A stretch of DNA of 64,000 nt, from the NCBI GenBank assembly GCA_035610365.1, contig CM069432.1, positions 179,723,027 to 179,787,026 on the forward strand, read 5' to 3'. The translations under genes were made by a program, and so were the position numbers. A model generated the notes under the pieces. The model did no database searches and was not told the origin of the DNA. It worked only from the letters and a program-made list of their open reading frames with translations. The stretch is from Aquatica leii. Lineage: Eukaryota; Arthropoda; Insecta; Coleoptera; Lampyridae. Positions within the stretch are counted from its first letter, which is position 1. Each line of letters begins with the position of its first letter. Shown here one piece after another: positions 23,806-35,600 of this stretch.

Positions 23806-25000
23806 CAGTGGCAGCTGGTGGTCAATGCCGCAAGAGGGTCATTTCAATATTTCTTTTCAATGAACTTTGGGCAAGTTCGTTAGTTTTCGCTTGCATTAAA
23901 AACTTATGCATATTTGCAATAGCAGACTTCTTTTTAAATCGGAGAGAGAGGAAAGTTCTACCCTAGCTCTATTTCATTTTACCGGCACTGCCACGTTAAC
24001 ATCTACAATATTCCTAAAACAACTAGAATTTTTTACATGTCCCTAAATAAACGTAGGGAGTGGTGTACCTGCTTTGCAAAAAGTCCCTAGAAAAAGTCAA
24101 GGACAATAACTTAACTTCTAAATGGAAATTATCTACATTGTTTATATTATTACTATTATTTGAATTCTTAATAAATGGTTTGACTATTCATTAGAATAAT
24201 TGAAGTCTGTTGATCATTTTTGTTTTTATTACACCAACATTGAATAAGATATGTTCGAAACAATTCGGTATTTCACTCGACTAAAGAATTCGATTATGTT
24301 TTCGATGCAAACTTATAATACGTAATGAATCTGAACAGTTAATATTGTTCGGAGATGTAGTTTTTATAGTTATTTTAGCGATAATTCTAGTGATAGTTAT
24401 TTCATTTTGATTATTGCTACTAACCAAGTTAACAAGAATTTGTTGTATATTATTTGAGTTATGCTTAATTATATAGTTCAGAGTGTATTATATACATATT
24501 GCATATGATTATGAAATACATTTAATTTTTTCAACGATAATTTAATCATTTAAACATTCAATTGTGTCCATCACTAGTTATAGTCATAATCGGAAGTTAT
24601 AACTTTGTATGACTTTGTATATGTGATCCATAACGTGGCCCCTGCTTTTGTGTTTATTCAAGTTTGTTTTGTTTTTTTTTTCAGGCCTCGAGTGTTTTTC
24701 AAAAGTAAAACAATTAAAAGTTTACGAAATATGAATTAAAAGTTAGGTTATTGTTTTGTTTTGTTGTCAAAAGGTTGTCAAGAATGACATTTATTTAGGG
24801 ACATTTACAAAAATTCTAGTTAGTTTAGGGTAATTGAAGGTGCTGATGTTGCAATGCCGTTAAAATGAAATAGAGCTAGGGTAGAACTTTCCTCTCTTTC
24901 CGATTTAAAAAGAAGTCTGCTATTGTAAATTAATAAGACAATTTTTAGTATTTCTTTAGAGGGCCAATAACCAAATGACCTAATGGAGAAGCCGTCACTG
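23806..25000 (+). mobile_element. hAT-type element, family M1, 1.2 kb copy
   Basis: The left end is CAGTGGCAGCTGGTGGTCAA and the right end is GAAGCCGTCACTG, preceded by the family's CCAAATGACCTAATGG block. Flanking octamers TATATCAA and TTTATTAA agree at six of eight positions. Inside, two arms of about 130 bp (near 23920-24050 and 24795-24930) are inverted copies, both containing AGAGCTAGGGTAGAACTTTC in one orientation. It is much longer than the other M1 copies and may have acquired the inner inverted repeat by a nested insertion. Confidence 0.6.
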
Positions 25001-25008
25001 TTTATTAA

Positions 25009-28000
25009 CATAACATTAAATTTTAACATTAACTAAGTTTATTTATAATGGTAAGTATATTATTTTTCTCCTTAATTGGTTCTCCTCATAGAATAATCTT
25101 AAAGAAATCGTGTTCATTTATAATATAACCATGTTATACAACGCTTTCTGTATAAAAATAACCGTACGAAAGTTAAAAGGATTTAGCACCAAGTTATTTT
25201 TGGAAACCTAAATAAACAAGCCCTTCATCGGTAATGAATAACGTATCAATTGGCTCCATGTATGTATATACCATAAACCAGCCATAAACTATTCTAACTA
25301 TTTGTAGACGAGAAACTTCAATTGAGAGAAAAGGAATAACTTTTTAACTTTTCCCCACAACCGTTAGAGGCCACTATGTAATAATTATCGGTAAAAAATA
25401 CAAATACAGCAAATTTTATTTCCCTCTTTTTCGTACATTGAAGGCTAAAAACACTGAATTGCATTTCTCGAATAAAATCGACTAAATAATGCAAGTTATT
25501 TTTACACGTGTTTGATTCTAACGTTTATTACTATTTAAAAACTGAAGGTTTTCATATTCGTTTTAAAGAAAAGTTGTTACAATATTCACACGGTGTTGAT
25601 TCGAATGAAACTGGAAGTTATTTATATTGTATTTGTGCAAATAAAAATTGTTATATAAAATAAGTCACTTTTTTTAACGCATAATTATAAAAAAGTAACA
25701 ATTTTCATAACTATTTATATTAAATTTCCTGCAAATAAATTCCTTATTTCTCCTGTAATTTAAATGTACAGTGACTATAATAACAGTGGCGATACGTATG
25801 ACTTAGCTCCGCTCAATACGCCATGAAGAGGCTAATTTCAAAATCAAAATATCATATACGGGATTATAGGTTCAACAAATAAGTGTGTTTTTGTATTAGT
25901 TTTGTATAAGTATACTTATTTATCTTACGATTTTGATAAACATGTAGCATAGAAACAATCACGTCTATGTATAAATAAAAATAAATTTAGAAATTTGTTT
26001 AAAATACAAACTGTATACATTGCTAAAAGAACCAATTGAACAACTATATGAAATTATTATTTGAATATGTTTTACAAACAAAAATAACAGTCTTTATAAA
26101 GCATGGTTAGACTGTCTTACTGCCAAACGTTTTTGCAGTTTTTTTGATTTTTGTTACAATTAAGTAAAAAAATTTCATCTAAAAGAATTTCTAAAAAAAT
26201 TGTCGTCTGTACCTACATTTTTCTACGTTTGTAAATCTAGTAATCTATAAAAGCTAAAGCATATTTCCTATAACTTAGTTTAATAATGGAAAACAAATGT
26301 GTTTTGCTGTTCATATACTGTTTTTACTCTTGCAGTGTATTAAAATCATGAAAAAATCATCTTAACTGTTCGAAACAAGAACACACAATAGAAACACATT
26401 CAATGAATATTCAATTAATATTAAAAAAAAATATTGAATGTTTGTAAAATAAACAAGCTTCAACAAACAATGTTATATGAATATTCTGTGAACATAAAAT
26501 GTCTCACTAGCGCATATTCAGTAAATATTCCAAATAAATATTCTGTGAATATGCAAATGACATTCACCAGTTGTGTGTATAATATCTAAACTTACGAAAT
26601 ATTAATTTTCTCAAATGTAAGATTTTAAAATCCGCTTTTCGTTTCACACTTTCCCACGACTACAAAAATAAGCCATTCTATTTTTATGGATTGTACAAAT
26701 ACTTTTCGGTGTCTCCTTTGTTGATTTGCTTCGATTTGAGATAATTTCTTTCCTTAATAATAACTGTTGTTATTACTTTAAAGCAAGAACCTGGATCGAA
26801 CCGATATAAAACCGAAAACCGGACCAAAACACTTTGCTGCTAGAAAAATAGCTGGTATCTTTTTAATATGATTCCAGTAAGAGCAAATAACAGAATCGGA
26901 TTTTTTAGACGCGTCAGATTACAATTTATACTACTTATCTGAAAATAATACGTTGGAACTGAAACTAGGTCAAAAGCTTTTTGTTATTGTAATTCACGTC
27001 GTGGTTCAAAACTAACGTCAGTTAACTATTGAGTTTGTTGGACATGTTATAAGAACGGTATAAAGGTGCAGAGAATAGCTTTTCAAAATTGGTGTACTGT
27101 ACTATGCAATACGTTAATTTTGCGAGTTAATTCTCTAGTGGTACTTTGAGGCCGATTTTTTACAATTTGCAATACCAGTACATACATTAGAGAAAAACAA
27201 CTATTTAAGTTTTGATTTTATTAAAAACATTTATTATTTTACTTGTTCTTCAGCTCTAGCAGCACACAAGGTGGTCTTTATCGTCCACGGCCTTTGTAGG
27301 TAGGAATAACCATTGATTATGAATAACACGTCCAATTTCACACACACACGCCAAAATAAAGTTTCATGAAAGCAATCTACACAAATAATTTAGCAACTGA
27401 AGAAATCAAGGAAGAAATAAAGCAGGTTGTCAAACTGAGTTCTAAGAAAGCTAAATTTGGTATTGATACTTCTTACATTGCACATTTTTTTTGTTTAATT
27501 AGTTAAGGTCTTGTTTTGGTTGCAACAAGATTTATTTTGTAGATGACTGAGAATTAAACAAAACTCAACACAATACATTTCAAAATACGGAGCTCTCAGA
27601 ATTTACCGCATAGTTAAAGTCAACAGTCAATTTCGACTTATCTAAGTAGTCAAGACCGGCCTGAAAACTTTAATTGCAAATATCTTGAGAATCGGCCACT
27701 TTAGATCAAATCTTTAAAAAAAAATTTCATTTAACGTTGTTTAACAGAAACAAACGTGGAATTAGTTATATTTGCCGTCATACCTATAGTCAAAAGCTAA
27801 TGAAGAAAATGACGATAACATAAACTGATGAATGGTCGTAAGATGAAGTGACATTTTAAACGAATAAATCGTGGGTTTACAATATCATATGGTGAGTATG
27901 TAGAATACGTTTATATTGTCTATAATTTATTTATCACTTAATGTTTGGTAAAGACACTAATATTTTTCTAACTTCTGTACGCTTTTGTTGAGTTGTATAA

Positions 28001-28713
28001 ATAATTTTTAAGTTATTTAAACTGGAACCGAACCGTTATTACGTTTCGGTCAAGGTCCATGCTTCACAGTGTTTTTATATTAAATGTATCTTACCATAAC
28101 ATTCATATCATTAATACAAACTAAGGTGTATGTCATCCCCAACACTTAAATCAGTTTACGTGTTTGTTGGCTGCCCAAATCATAAATATAACTTCCATGC
28201 TAAAACTTACTCACTAGATATCGGTTTTTTTTTAATTTCAATTTTATTTACCGCCAATGCCTTAATTAATTACCATAGCCTGTCATCTACATCATCTCCG
28301 TCCACTTTATTAAAAAAAATAATATTAAACGTCGATCACAAGGCATTGCACCAGCACAATTTCACTTTTTGATAACAAACAATATGAAGAAATTCTCCGG
28401 GAAATATAAATAGGAGTATATGAAACTGAATTACAGAATAACTATATTTTTAAAATGATTGCATACTTGTGTTAATGTATAAACTAACACATACAGTTTT
28501 TACTAGTTTTAGTGTTACATTTATTATTTCATTAAAACAAAAATTTAGAGAAATATTCACAACTAAATTTGTTAAACTACAGTATTACTCAAACATTTTT
28601 AATTAAGACGTGTTAACATACAAAAAATTAAAAATAACAAAAGTTTTTTCAAAGTGCATGCGTACCTATACATATATATTCAATATTGTTAGCACATTCT
28701 GCAAATATATATA
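25009..28713. other. AT-rich stretch, weak repeats only
   Basis: No gene is supported. 26381-26578 begins ACACACAA and ends TTGTGTGT around ATATTC-rich DNA and could be a small MITE. The CCGAAAACCGGACC block near 26815 and the GGAACCGAACCG block near 28023 resemble hAT subterminal words. A 46-codon frame at 27366 and an 80-codon frame at 28130-28372 have no recognisable similarity. Confidence 0.4.
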
Positions 28714-29415
28714 CAGGGTTAGGCAAATGTATGGAAACATTTTTATGTCTTTTGAATCAAGAATGTTACGGAAATAATGAAATGTGCGTTTTAAATAGGG
28801 TTATTTAAGGAATTTGACTAGGTAATTTTGGCCGTGATCTGCTTATTAATCATTGCGTAATAGACAATTACTTTTGTTTTTTTTTAAAATGGAAACCGAT
28901 TGTTTTCACCCTAAAATATAATTTATCGATGTAATTTGTCTATACAACTAATAAAATATTTGATGTATTTAGAAGAGATTTACTTAAAAACGCGATTAAA
29001 ATAGTGCATACAGTATTTGAACGCTCATGTGTAGTTAGTTATTTATTATTTAAGTACGTCCTAACTTTATCAACAAGACACAACTTCTACTTACCTGTAT
29101 TTCTATTTGCGCGTTATTGTAATAAATAACCAACCAGACATACTCGTTCAAATATTTGCATATTGTACGCATATTTTAATCGCTGTTTTAATTTAATTTT
29201 TTTTAACACATCTATTATTTTATTAGATTTATAGACAAATTACATCGAATAATCATATTTTGGGATAAAAACAATAGGTTTCCATTTAAAAAACGAAAGT
29301 ATTTGTCTGTTTCAAATTTCTTAAATAAACAGATTTACAACCCGCATTCTATTATTTCTGTAATATGCTTAGTTCAAAAAATATAAAAATGTTTTCATAC
29401 ATTTGCGTAACACGG
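28714..29415. mobile_element. Palindromic Tc1/mariner-type MITE, about 700 bp
   Basis: TA flanks both ends (28712-28713 and 29416-29417). The termini are CAGGGTTAGGCAAATGTATG and an inverted, slightly decayed partner (CATTTGCGTAACACGG read forward). The arms pair for most of the element: TGTCTATA/TATAGACA blocks, GCGATTAAAAT with ATTTTAATCGC, and TATTTGAACG with CGTTCAAATA. The centre lies near 29065-29080. No transposase frame. Confidence 0.7.
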
Positions 29416-29546
29416 TATATATAATGTTTTTTAAATATACAATTGGAAATATTCATTAAATATGCTTTAAATATTTACAATGTATTTTGAAGATTATAAA
29501 CGTGTTTTGAATATACAATGAATACTTCCTGTTGTGTAGGGAGTTA

Positions 29547-29894
29547 GAGTTCATTTCAAGACTAAAGAACCGCTGCGCAGAAACCAATTTTGTTCCGAAT
29601 GTCAACGCATTAGCTAACCAAAAATCGTTTTCACTTTTCATACGGCGTTTGAAGTGTACACATTTATTCCACAAGTGGTTACAAACTCTTTTCCATCTTT
29701 GTGTTTTATATTTTTTTATATTACATTCATCGTCTTGTATGCATTAATTTTTTAGTTCAATTAAATGTAAACCATTACAGTTAATGTACATCGTTTACAG
29801 ATGATGTTTTTGGTTAGAATTTATTTCGCATGATCGTAAAATTTCGTATTTATCCGACGCGCACCTCACGGTTCTTTGGTCGTGAAATGATCTC
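29547..29894 (+). mobile_element. MITE family M2, copy 1, 348 bp
   Basis: TA at 29545-29546 and 29895-29896 flanks termini reading GAGTTCATTTCAAGACTAAA on the left and, inverted, GAGATCATTTCACGACCAAA on the right; both continue into AAGAACCG. Copy 2 lies inverted at 32584-32843. The frames here on both strands (29456-29747) follow the MITE and are not genes. Confidence 0.8.
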
Positions 29895-29896
29895 TA

Positions 29897-30937
29897 TTAG
29901 TCTACAATAACTTCATCAACCAATAAAAAGTTTGACATCACGGACCGCCACTATTATTATATAAAAAAGTATCAAATCGAATGATTAAAATATTACTTCT
30001 GCCAATCCTACAAATATAAATTGTATAACTAGAGATTTTTAATAGAACAAACTCATAAAGTTATTTAAAATAATGTAAAACATAACCAATTTTAAATTAA
30101 CCTCAATAAAATGTCAATATAAGAACTGGCAACATTACTTATTCTGACGTCATAAATTTGAAGTCACGTGGCATTCATCTACTTTTGAGATTACTATAGT
30201 TACTGTATTTAAGTGTACAAACAAGCCACATCAATCTCAAATACTCTGAACTGTCTACTACTACTGTAAGTCGCAAATTATTGAAGAGCAGGGTCTTGTC
30301 GGCCATATTTACACTTAGACTGTAATCTCTAGTAGGTGCTGCTTTAATGGTGAAGTTATTAAAATTAAAAAGTTATACTACTGTGAGCCAGGTAGCGCAA
30401 CAAAAAGTATTATAAAATGTGTAAAAGCTGCAATTTTTTACAAATAAAGAAGTTACACTATTGAAAGCCAGGTGACGCAAAAATTATAAAAGTTTAGTGG
30501 TGGGAGTAATTGCAATTATTCTCTTGAGAATGCTCGTTATCGCACGACTATCATTTTTGCGATAGTTTTATCAGTTAGTAAGCTAAATGCTTTTTATCAA
30601 GGGATTTTTATTACAGCAAACATTCTTAAGGCTGTGTGCCAGGAGCAGAAATCGTTTTTGGAATTGTAGAATTGGAAATATGATTCTTGTATTCAACTTT
30701 TTTAATTAAAATGTCATACTATCCCCGTCTTCAACAGGTTGAGTGTACTTTAAACCGTGCAATTCCACACTACGCTTAAAACTCTCTAATATAATGTCAG
30801 ATTCCATTGCCCTAGATGTTCTTAATCAGTTTTTGTAATATTTGTGTTCGCCCACTGTAATATGTATTTCTTAGTTTTGCCCTTTCCCACACAGGGCAAT
30901 ATTTGTTCCTAACGGTGACAAATAATAATTTACCAGT
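29897..30937. other. AT-rich stretch, no gene
   Basis: One short internal echo is seen: AAAAAGTTATACTACTGTGA near 30366 and AAGTTACACTATTGAAAGCC near 30450 share the motif and a following CCAGGT(A/G)(G/A)CGCAA. Otherwise nothing. Confidence 0.4.
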
Positions 30938-30945
30938 GTTGGCAC

Positions 30946-31981
30946 CTTAGACTAGGAAAGAGAGGGGACTCGTAATACCCGACCTACGCCGTGAATACTG
31001 AATGTGTCGCTTTTTCGTTCGGCAGCCATTAAAAAGGTGGCAGACAATACAAGTGCCACCTTTAGCGATTTTACGTTATTTGCTTTATTTCTGAATGTAA
31101 CGTCATCGTTTTCTGACGTCGTTAGAATAATTAATTGTAGTGCTTTTAACTGCAGCAGTCGCAATGATAAAAAAGAACAGGGAATTACGTTCCAGATGTA
31201 AATTAATTCTCATGACTTACTTACATTGTTTCTTGTCAGGCTAAAAATTAGTGTTTGAGTCATTATTTTAGCAGATCATTGCACTTTATAAGTAGTTGTT
31301 TTCACAAAGTTAATGTTGTTAAATTCTCACAGTTGTAGTTAAACACTTTTATTCATGATTTGTTGTAAAAACAGAATCGTGCAGCAAGTGTAGGTATTAA
31401 AATGCATAGGTGGCACGTATACTTATATGTAAGGTACGCGATAAATTTATTTACAATTTTTTTTAATGTATTAACAAAGTTGTAACAAGTATTTAATTCA
31501 AACATCTGTTTAGCAAACGCTTTAGTAAACACCTATGGCAGCATTTTAATAACTAGGTGGTATGGCATCTGCCACCGTTAGTTGTTTTAACATACGTAGT
31601 AATAATTAATACAGATGGTAAATCAAAGATGCATTGTTAGTAAACGCATTGTAATTTTCAGATTCACGGCTGATCCGCTGATCTTCAACGTAGAAGCATT
31701 AGTGGTAGCACGTGGATAATAAATGTCTGATGTATTGAACACCATCCGTTCATTTACGAACGTTTTAAATTGAATTATTATTAAAATATATCATCATATA
31801 TACAACATTGTTTAATTGTTAAACAAAAAAGACAAATACGGATATTTCTTGATTATGCAAGTGTTCTAAGGACAGCTCTTGTTTATTTTTCTGGGTGACG
31901 CCACTGATCATATGTAATTGGTGGCAATTTGCTACACATACGTACGCGGTATTACGAGTCCCCTCTCTTTCCTAGTCTAAG
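30946..31981. mobile_element. Non-autonomous element with exact 8 bp duplication, 1.04 kb
   Basis: Perfect inverted ends of 34 bp begin CTTAGACTAGGAAAGAGAGG. Identical GTTGGCAC octamers flank the element (30938-30945 and 31982-31989). An 8 bp duplication fits hAT or P elements. The ends do not start with CA, so the superfamily is not fixed. Two overlapping frames near the left end (30952-31164 minus, 31004-31201 plus) are open through G+C-richer DNA but resemble no transposase I know. Confidence 0.75.
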
Positions 31982-31989
31982 GTTGGCAC

Positions 31990-32583
31990 CACCAATACAT
32001 GCCACACCAGAAGAAGTATCATATTTTGTCTTATAGGACCGTTTCGATCACGCTCCATCGGCAACGACCGTTATATTTACCTATACTAAGGAATTAAAAT
32101 TTAAAAATAAATAAAAACTACGTTAATTTGCAAATTATTTTGATTTAATCGCTCGACTCCATAATTGGCCGCTGAGTCTTACAAATTTTAAATTTTCTTG
32201 TAAAATGTTCTACAAAATTTCTTTTTTTTCAAGAATTTTTCCACCCTGCCAAAATGTTTAAATTTGGAAATGTATAACGCCTATACATACTATTGGTATC
32301 ATAAACTTTCATTACATAATTACCGCACTACGTTTAAAAACACAACAAATAAAAAATTTGTTTCTATTGCCTAAATCTTACTTCTATGGTTAGCAAATCG
32401 TTTATAAATTATGCAAGAATACAGTACACGCTCACAAATATTTTGAGGATCAAATTACATAACAAATAAAAATTGTTTTTGATTACACCGGGATGTTACT
32501 ACTACCACCTGTTTATCTTATGCATAATAGTAAAATACGATATGACACATGACTTTGATTATAAATTTTGCAAGAATACAGTA
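31990..32583. repeat. Local duplication that preserves an empty MITE site
   Basis: The word TTTATAAATTATGCAAGAATACAG... near 32400-32440 (continuing TACACGCTCACAA) is repeated near 32560 and 32845, where it is split by MITE M2 copy 2. The remainder is AT-rich without genes. Confidence 0.65.
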
Positions 32584-32843
32584 GAGATCATTTCACGACT
32601 AAAGAACCGTGAGGTGCGCATTGTATAAATTTTGAATTTGACGATCATGCGAAATAAATTCTAACTAAAAACATCTGCTGTAAACAATGCGTCAACCTAA
32701 TGCAATGGTTAATCTTTAATTTAATAATGTGCACACCGCAAACGCCGCATGAAAAGTGCAAACGTTTTCAAGTTGGATAATGTATTGACATTCGAAACAA
32801 AATTGGTTTCTGCGCAGCGGTTCTTTAGTCTTGAAATGAACTC
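32584..32843 (-). mobile_element. MITE family M2, copy 2, 260 bp
   Basis: TA at 32582-32583 and 32844-32845 flanks GAGATCATTTCACGACTAAA on the left and GAAATGAACTC on the right. The sequence is the reverse complement of copy 1 with internal shortening. The flanks read ...GCAAGAATACAG-TA and TA-CACGCTCAC..., which match the uninterrupted duplicate at 32413-32437. Confidence 0.85.
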
Positions 32844-32860
32844 TACACGCTCACAAGAAT

Positions 32861-34685
32861 TTTTAATGCTGACTGGCTTTTAAAAAGAAAGTTCTACGAT
32901 ATTGGCAGTACTAAACGTACTAAAAAGGAATTACCTTATTATACATTTCATTAAAGTAAAAGTAAATATTTTAGGTAAAACCATATTACTTTTTGGAAAT
33001 GAGAGAAGTTATCCGTTTTTAAAATAGTCAGAAAATATGATTTCTTTTCTACTATTCTAACTAATGAACATCTGTGTCGCTCATTTCGCGCTAGTTTGTT
33101 TTAATTCTTATGACTAAGAGCAATGAGTATTGCTTTTTTTCCACAACCGCTATTGTTACTTTATAAGCGATCGATGTTTACGATAGTTATTTTATAGGCA
33201 ATCGATGATTTTGACAATTTTTTATGATCCACGATTTTGATTGCGATCGGTTTTTTGAAGAGGCTGCAATGTTTTACAAAACTTGTTTATATTTTCTTAA
33301 AAGCATTTTGGTAGTTTGTAGGCCGTACATTTAAATTCCAATTATTTCTCATATATCTACACTTCTACAAACAAATAAAACATAATACATAGTAATACTG
33401 TATCAATAATACATTGTTTATCACTAAAAAGCGGAAGTTAATGCAGTAAAAATCATCAAATAAAATATAGATACGTACATCTAATTTACAGCGCTCCCTT
33501 CAAGAAGTAGTTGAACTTTTATACAGCTTTACTTCTACCAATATACCGCTAGGTTTGCTCTGCAATGAATTTAGCTAGTTTATCTTGATTTTTAGCGTTA
33601 ATAAGCAAAATTTGTATTGTAGCTTAAAATATGTTACAAACTGCTAAATTTGGCAGAGGATGGTACAATTTTGAATTACGTAAAGTAAAAAAAATCAAAA
33701 TTTTCAATATTTAATAATTTATTGTGGTCTTATTCTAACTACTATTTCTATAAAAACAGTGTTAGCCCCAAAAGCTAAGAACAGTCTTTAAAGTAAGCTT
33801 TAGTTGTTATGAAAATTTTGCGTTATAAGACTAAAAAAGATGATTTAAAATCACATTTGATTTCGCCAGTGGCGCCATCTCGAGGAATTCGTGCTGTGGA
33901 GCCTCCTCTTAAGGTAATTATTGGCGATATATTTTGATATAAATATTTTAACTACAGTGGATTTGTATTCTTGGCATTAAGGTGAGTTGTTTATGTAGTC
34001 GATAAAGTTGTTCTATCAAAGTTAATTTTTACTATCGGTTTTTGTGTGTGAGAAACAGACAGTAATTTTGTATTTTTCAGATTATAGCAATTTTCAACAA
34101 GATCGATTGGAATAGTTTCTACCAAGAGCATTTTTATTATTGGTTTTTGAGTCTTAAAGACAAGTAGTACTGTACAAATAAAAGCGACATATAGTTTCAA
34201 AACTTTTAAAATTTTTAAAATATACAAAAAAATTTAACAACTATATTTAAAAATTTGCAAACAAAACAATTCATTATAAAAGACGCTATGTTGAATGTAA
34301 TGTAGAAAAAAAGTATTAAAAAATGAGTTAGGTTAACCTATTTGCATACTTAAAACAAAAAAAGAAAAAAAAACAAATCTTTACACCATTACCAGTTTTT
34401 TAGACTAGTTTTATACCTACTCAGATAATGTGTTAAAAAATAAAGTACTGCTGCTTCTTTGATGCCATTTTACAACTGTTAAACATTTTGTATGCTAATT
34501 TAATGAATATATATTACGTGCTTACCTCAATGTTTGCATCGTGTATATAAATGTATCTACAAGAAGATTTATGATTGGTTAATTTTTTTTACTGAAAAAA
34601 CTACATTTAAAGTCTCTATTACGTCTATGGTTTGGAGTTACAACTGAGGAGCAACAAGAACTGTTCCAAACATAAATAGATTTCG
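32861..34685. other. AT-rich stretch, no firm gene
   Basis: Near 33165-33260 the words GCGATCGATG, GCAATCGATGA and GCGATCGG recur. A 41-codon frame from ATG 33809 ends near a donor-like AAG|GTAATT but shares the GTGGCGCCATCT word common in repeats. The 78-codon minus frame at 33991-34227 spans a short internal duplication (CTCACACAAAAACCGATAGT-like words) and is unconvincing. Confidence 0.35.
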
Positions 34686-35600
34686 CCATTGCACATTGCG
34701 TGAGTGAAGATCTTGTCCAAAGAAGCTGCAGTAGTATTTAAAAGCAAGTTTGGACGGTTAGATAAACTACAAAAACAGCAACCGGCGGTCGGCAAAGTCT
34801 TAAAACTACGCGATAACTGAAATTTCATTTTCTATCTGGTCACTAAAAAATACTCACGTGCAAACCCGTTATACGAAAAACTGTGGCAAGCATTATGGAA
34901 TCTCAGGAGAAAAATGGAGTTTTACAATATTAAAAAATTGGCAGTACCCAAGCTTGGTTGTGTTGGAGGTCGTCTTCCGAGGAACAGGCGTTCAAGTGTT
35001 GGTCTGCAGTTACCAATCAAGTGGAAGATTGGGCCAGAAATGTTCATTGAGTGTTACTTTTATGCTCAAGAAAGTTGCCGAAATGAAGAAAGCTGCCGCT
35101 ATCGCCACGATCCTTTCTACCGGTGTCGCATCCAGTTTCGTGTTCTGGGACAAAACAGTTTTAAGAAGGGGACAGTGAAACGTTCGCAAAGTTATTGTTA
35201 ATTTCGAGAATGTTCACAAACTTATTGTCAACTTCCACAACGTTTACCGAAGTATGTAGAAGATTCTCGACAGAGATAACAGACATATAATTAAACGCTG
35301 CGAAGCAATCATACGTATGTTTTTTGAAGTCGGAAGTATTAAGAAGACGGTTTAAATAAATAAGTGATTAACGCGTGTGTTAGAGATAAATATAACGGAG
35401 TTCAAGCGGACGTACTTTTAATGTAATAAGCATCAGTTTTAGATAAACAGAAGTTATTCGTGGATATTATTTTTCGAGTGATTGTAATATATAAATTAGT
35501 GTGTTTTTCTTAAATATCGTTAGATGTGATTAGTTAGGTGTAGTTATAAACATGTAAATATTTTGTTACAAATAAATTAGTTTTAAAATTCAGTACATTG
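34686..35600 (+). repeat. Gypsy-type 3' repeat, copy B, fossil
   Basis: Second copy of the 3852-4580 repeat in the same orientation, sharing GCCATTGCACATTGCG, ACTACAAAAACAGCAA, ATGGAATCTCA, CTACCGGTGTCGCATCCAGT and the AATAAA-type end near 35570. No integrase precedes it, so it is either a solo LTR with some adjoining internal DNA or the tail of a truncated element. It carries a central block, absent from copy A, whose frame contains a CCCH-zinc-finger-like spacing. It is diverged and looks old. Confidence 0.5.

Noticed and set aside
26381-26578. Possible small MITE with ACACACAA/TTGTGTGT ends
   Set aside because: The ends are only 8 bp of simple-sequence character and no target duplication is seen.
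27366-27510. 46-codon frame MKAIYTNNLATEEIKEEIKQ...
   Set aside because: The charged helix-like sequence is suggestive, but there is no donor or acceptor and no recognisable family, so I did not call it.
33809-33937. Frame MKILRYKTKKDDLKSHLISP... with AAG|GTAATT inside
   Set aside because: It overlaps the GTGGCGCCATCT word that recurs in repeats here; chance or a repeat fragment is more likely.
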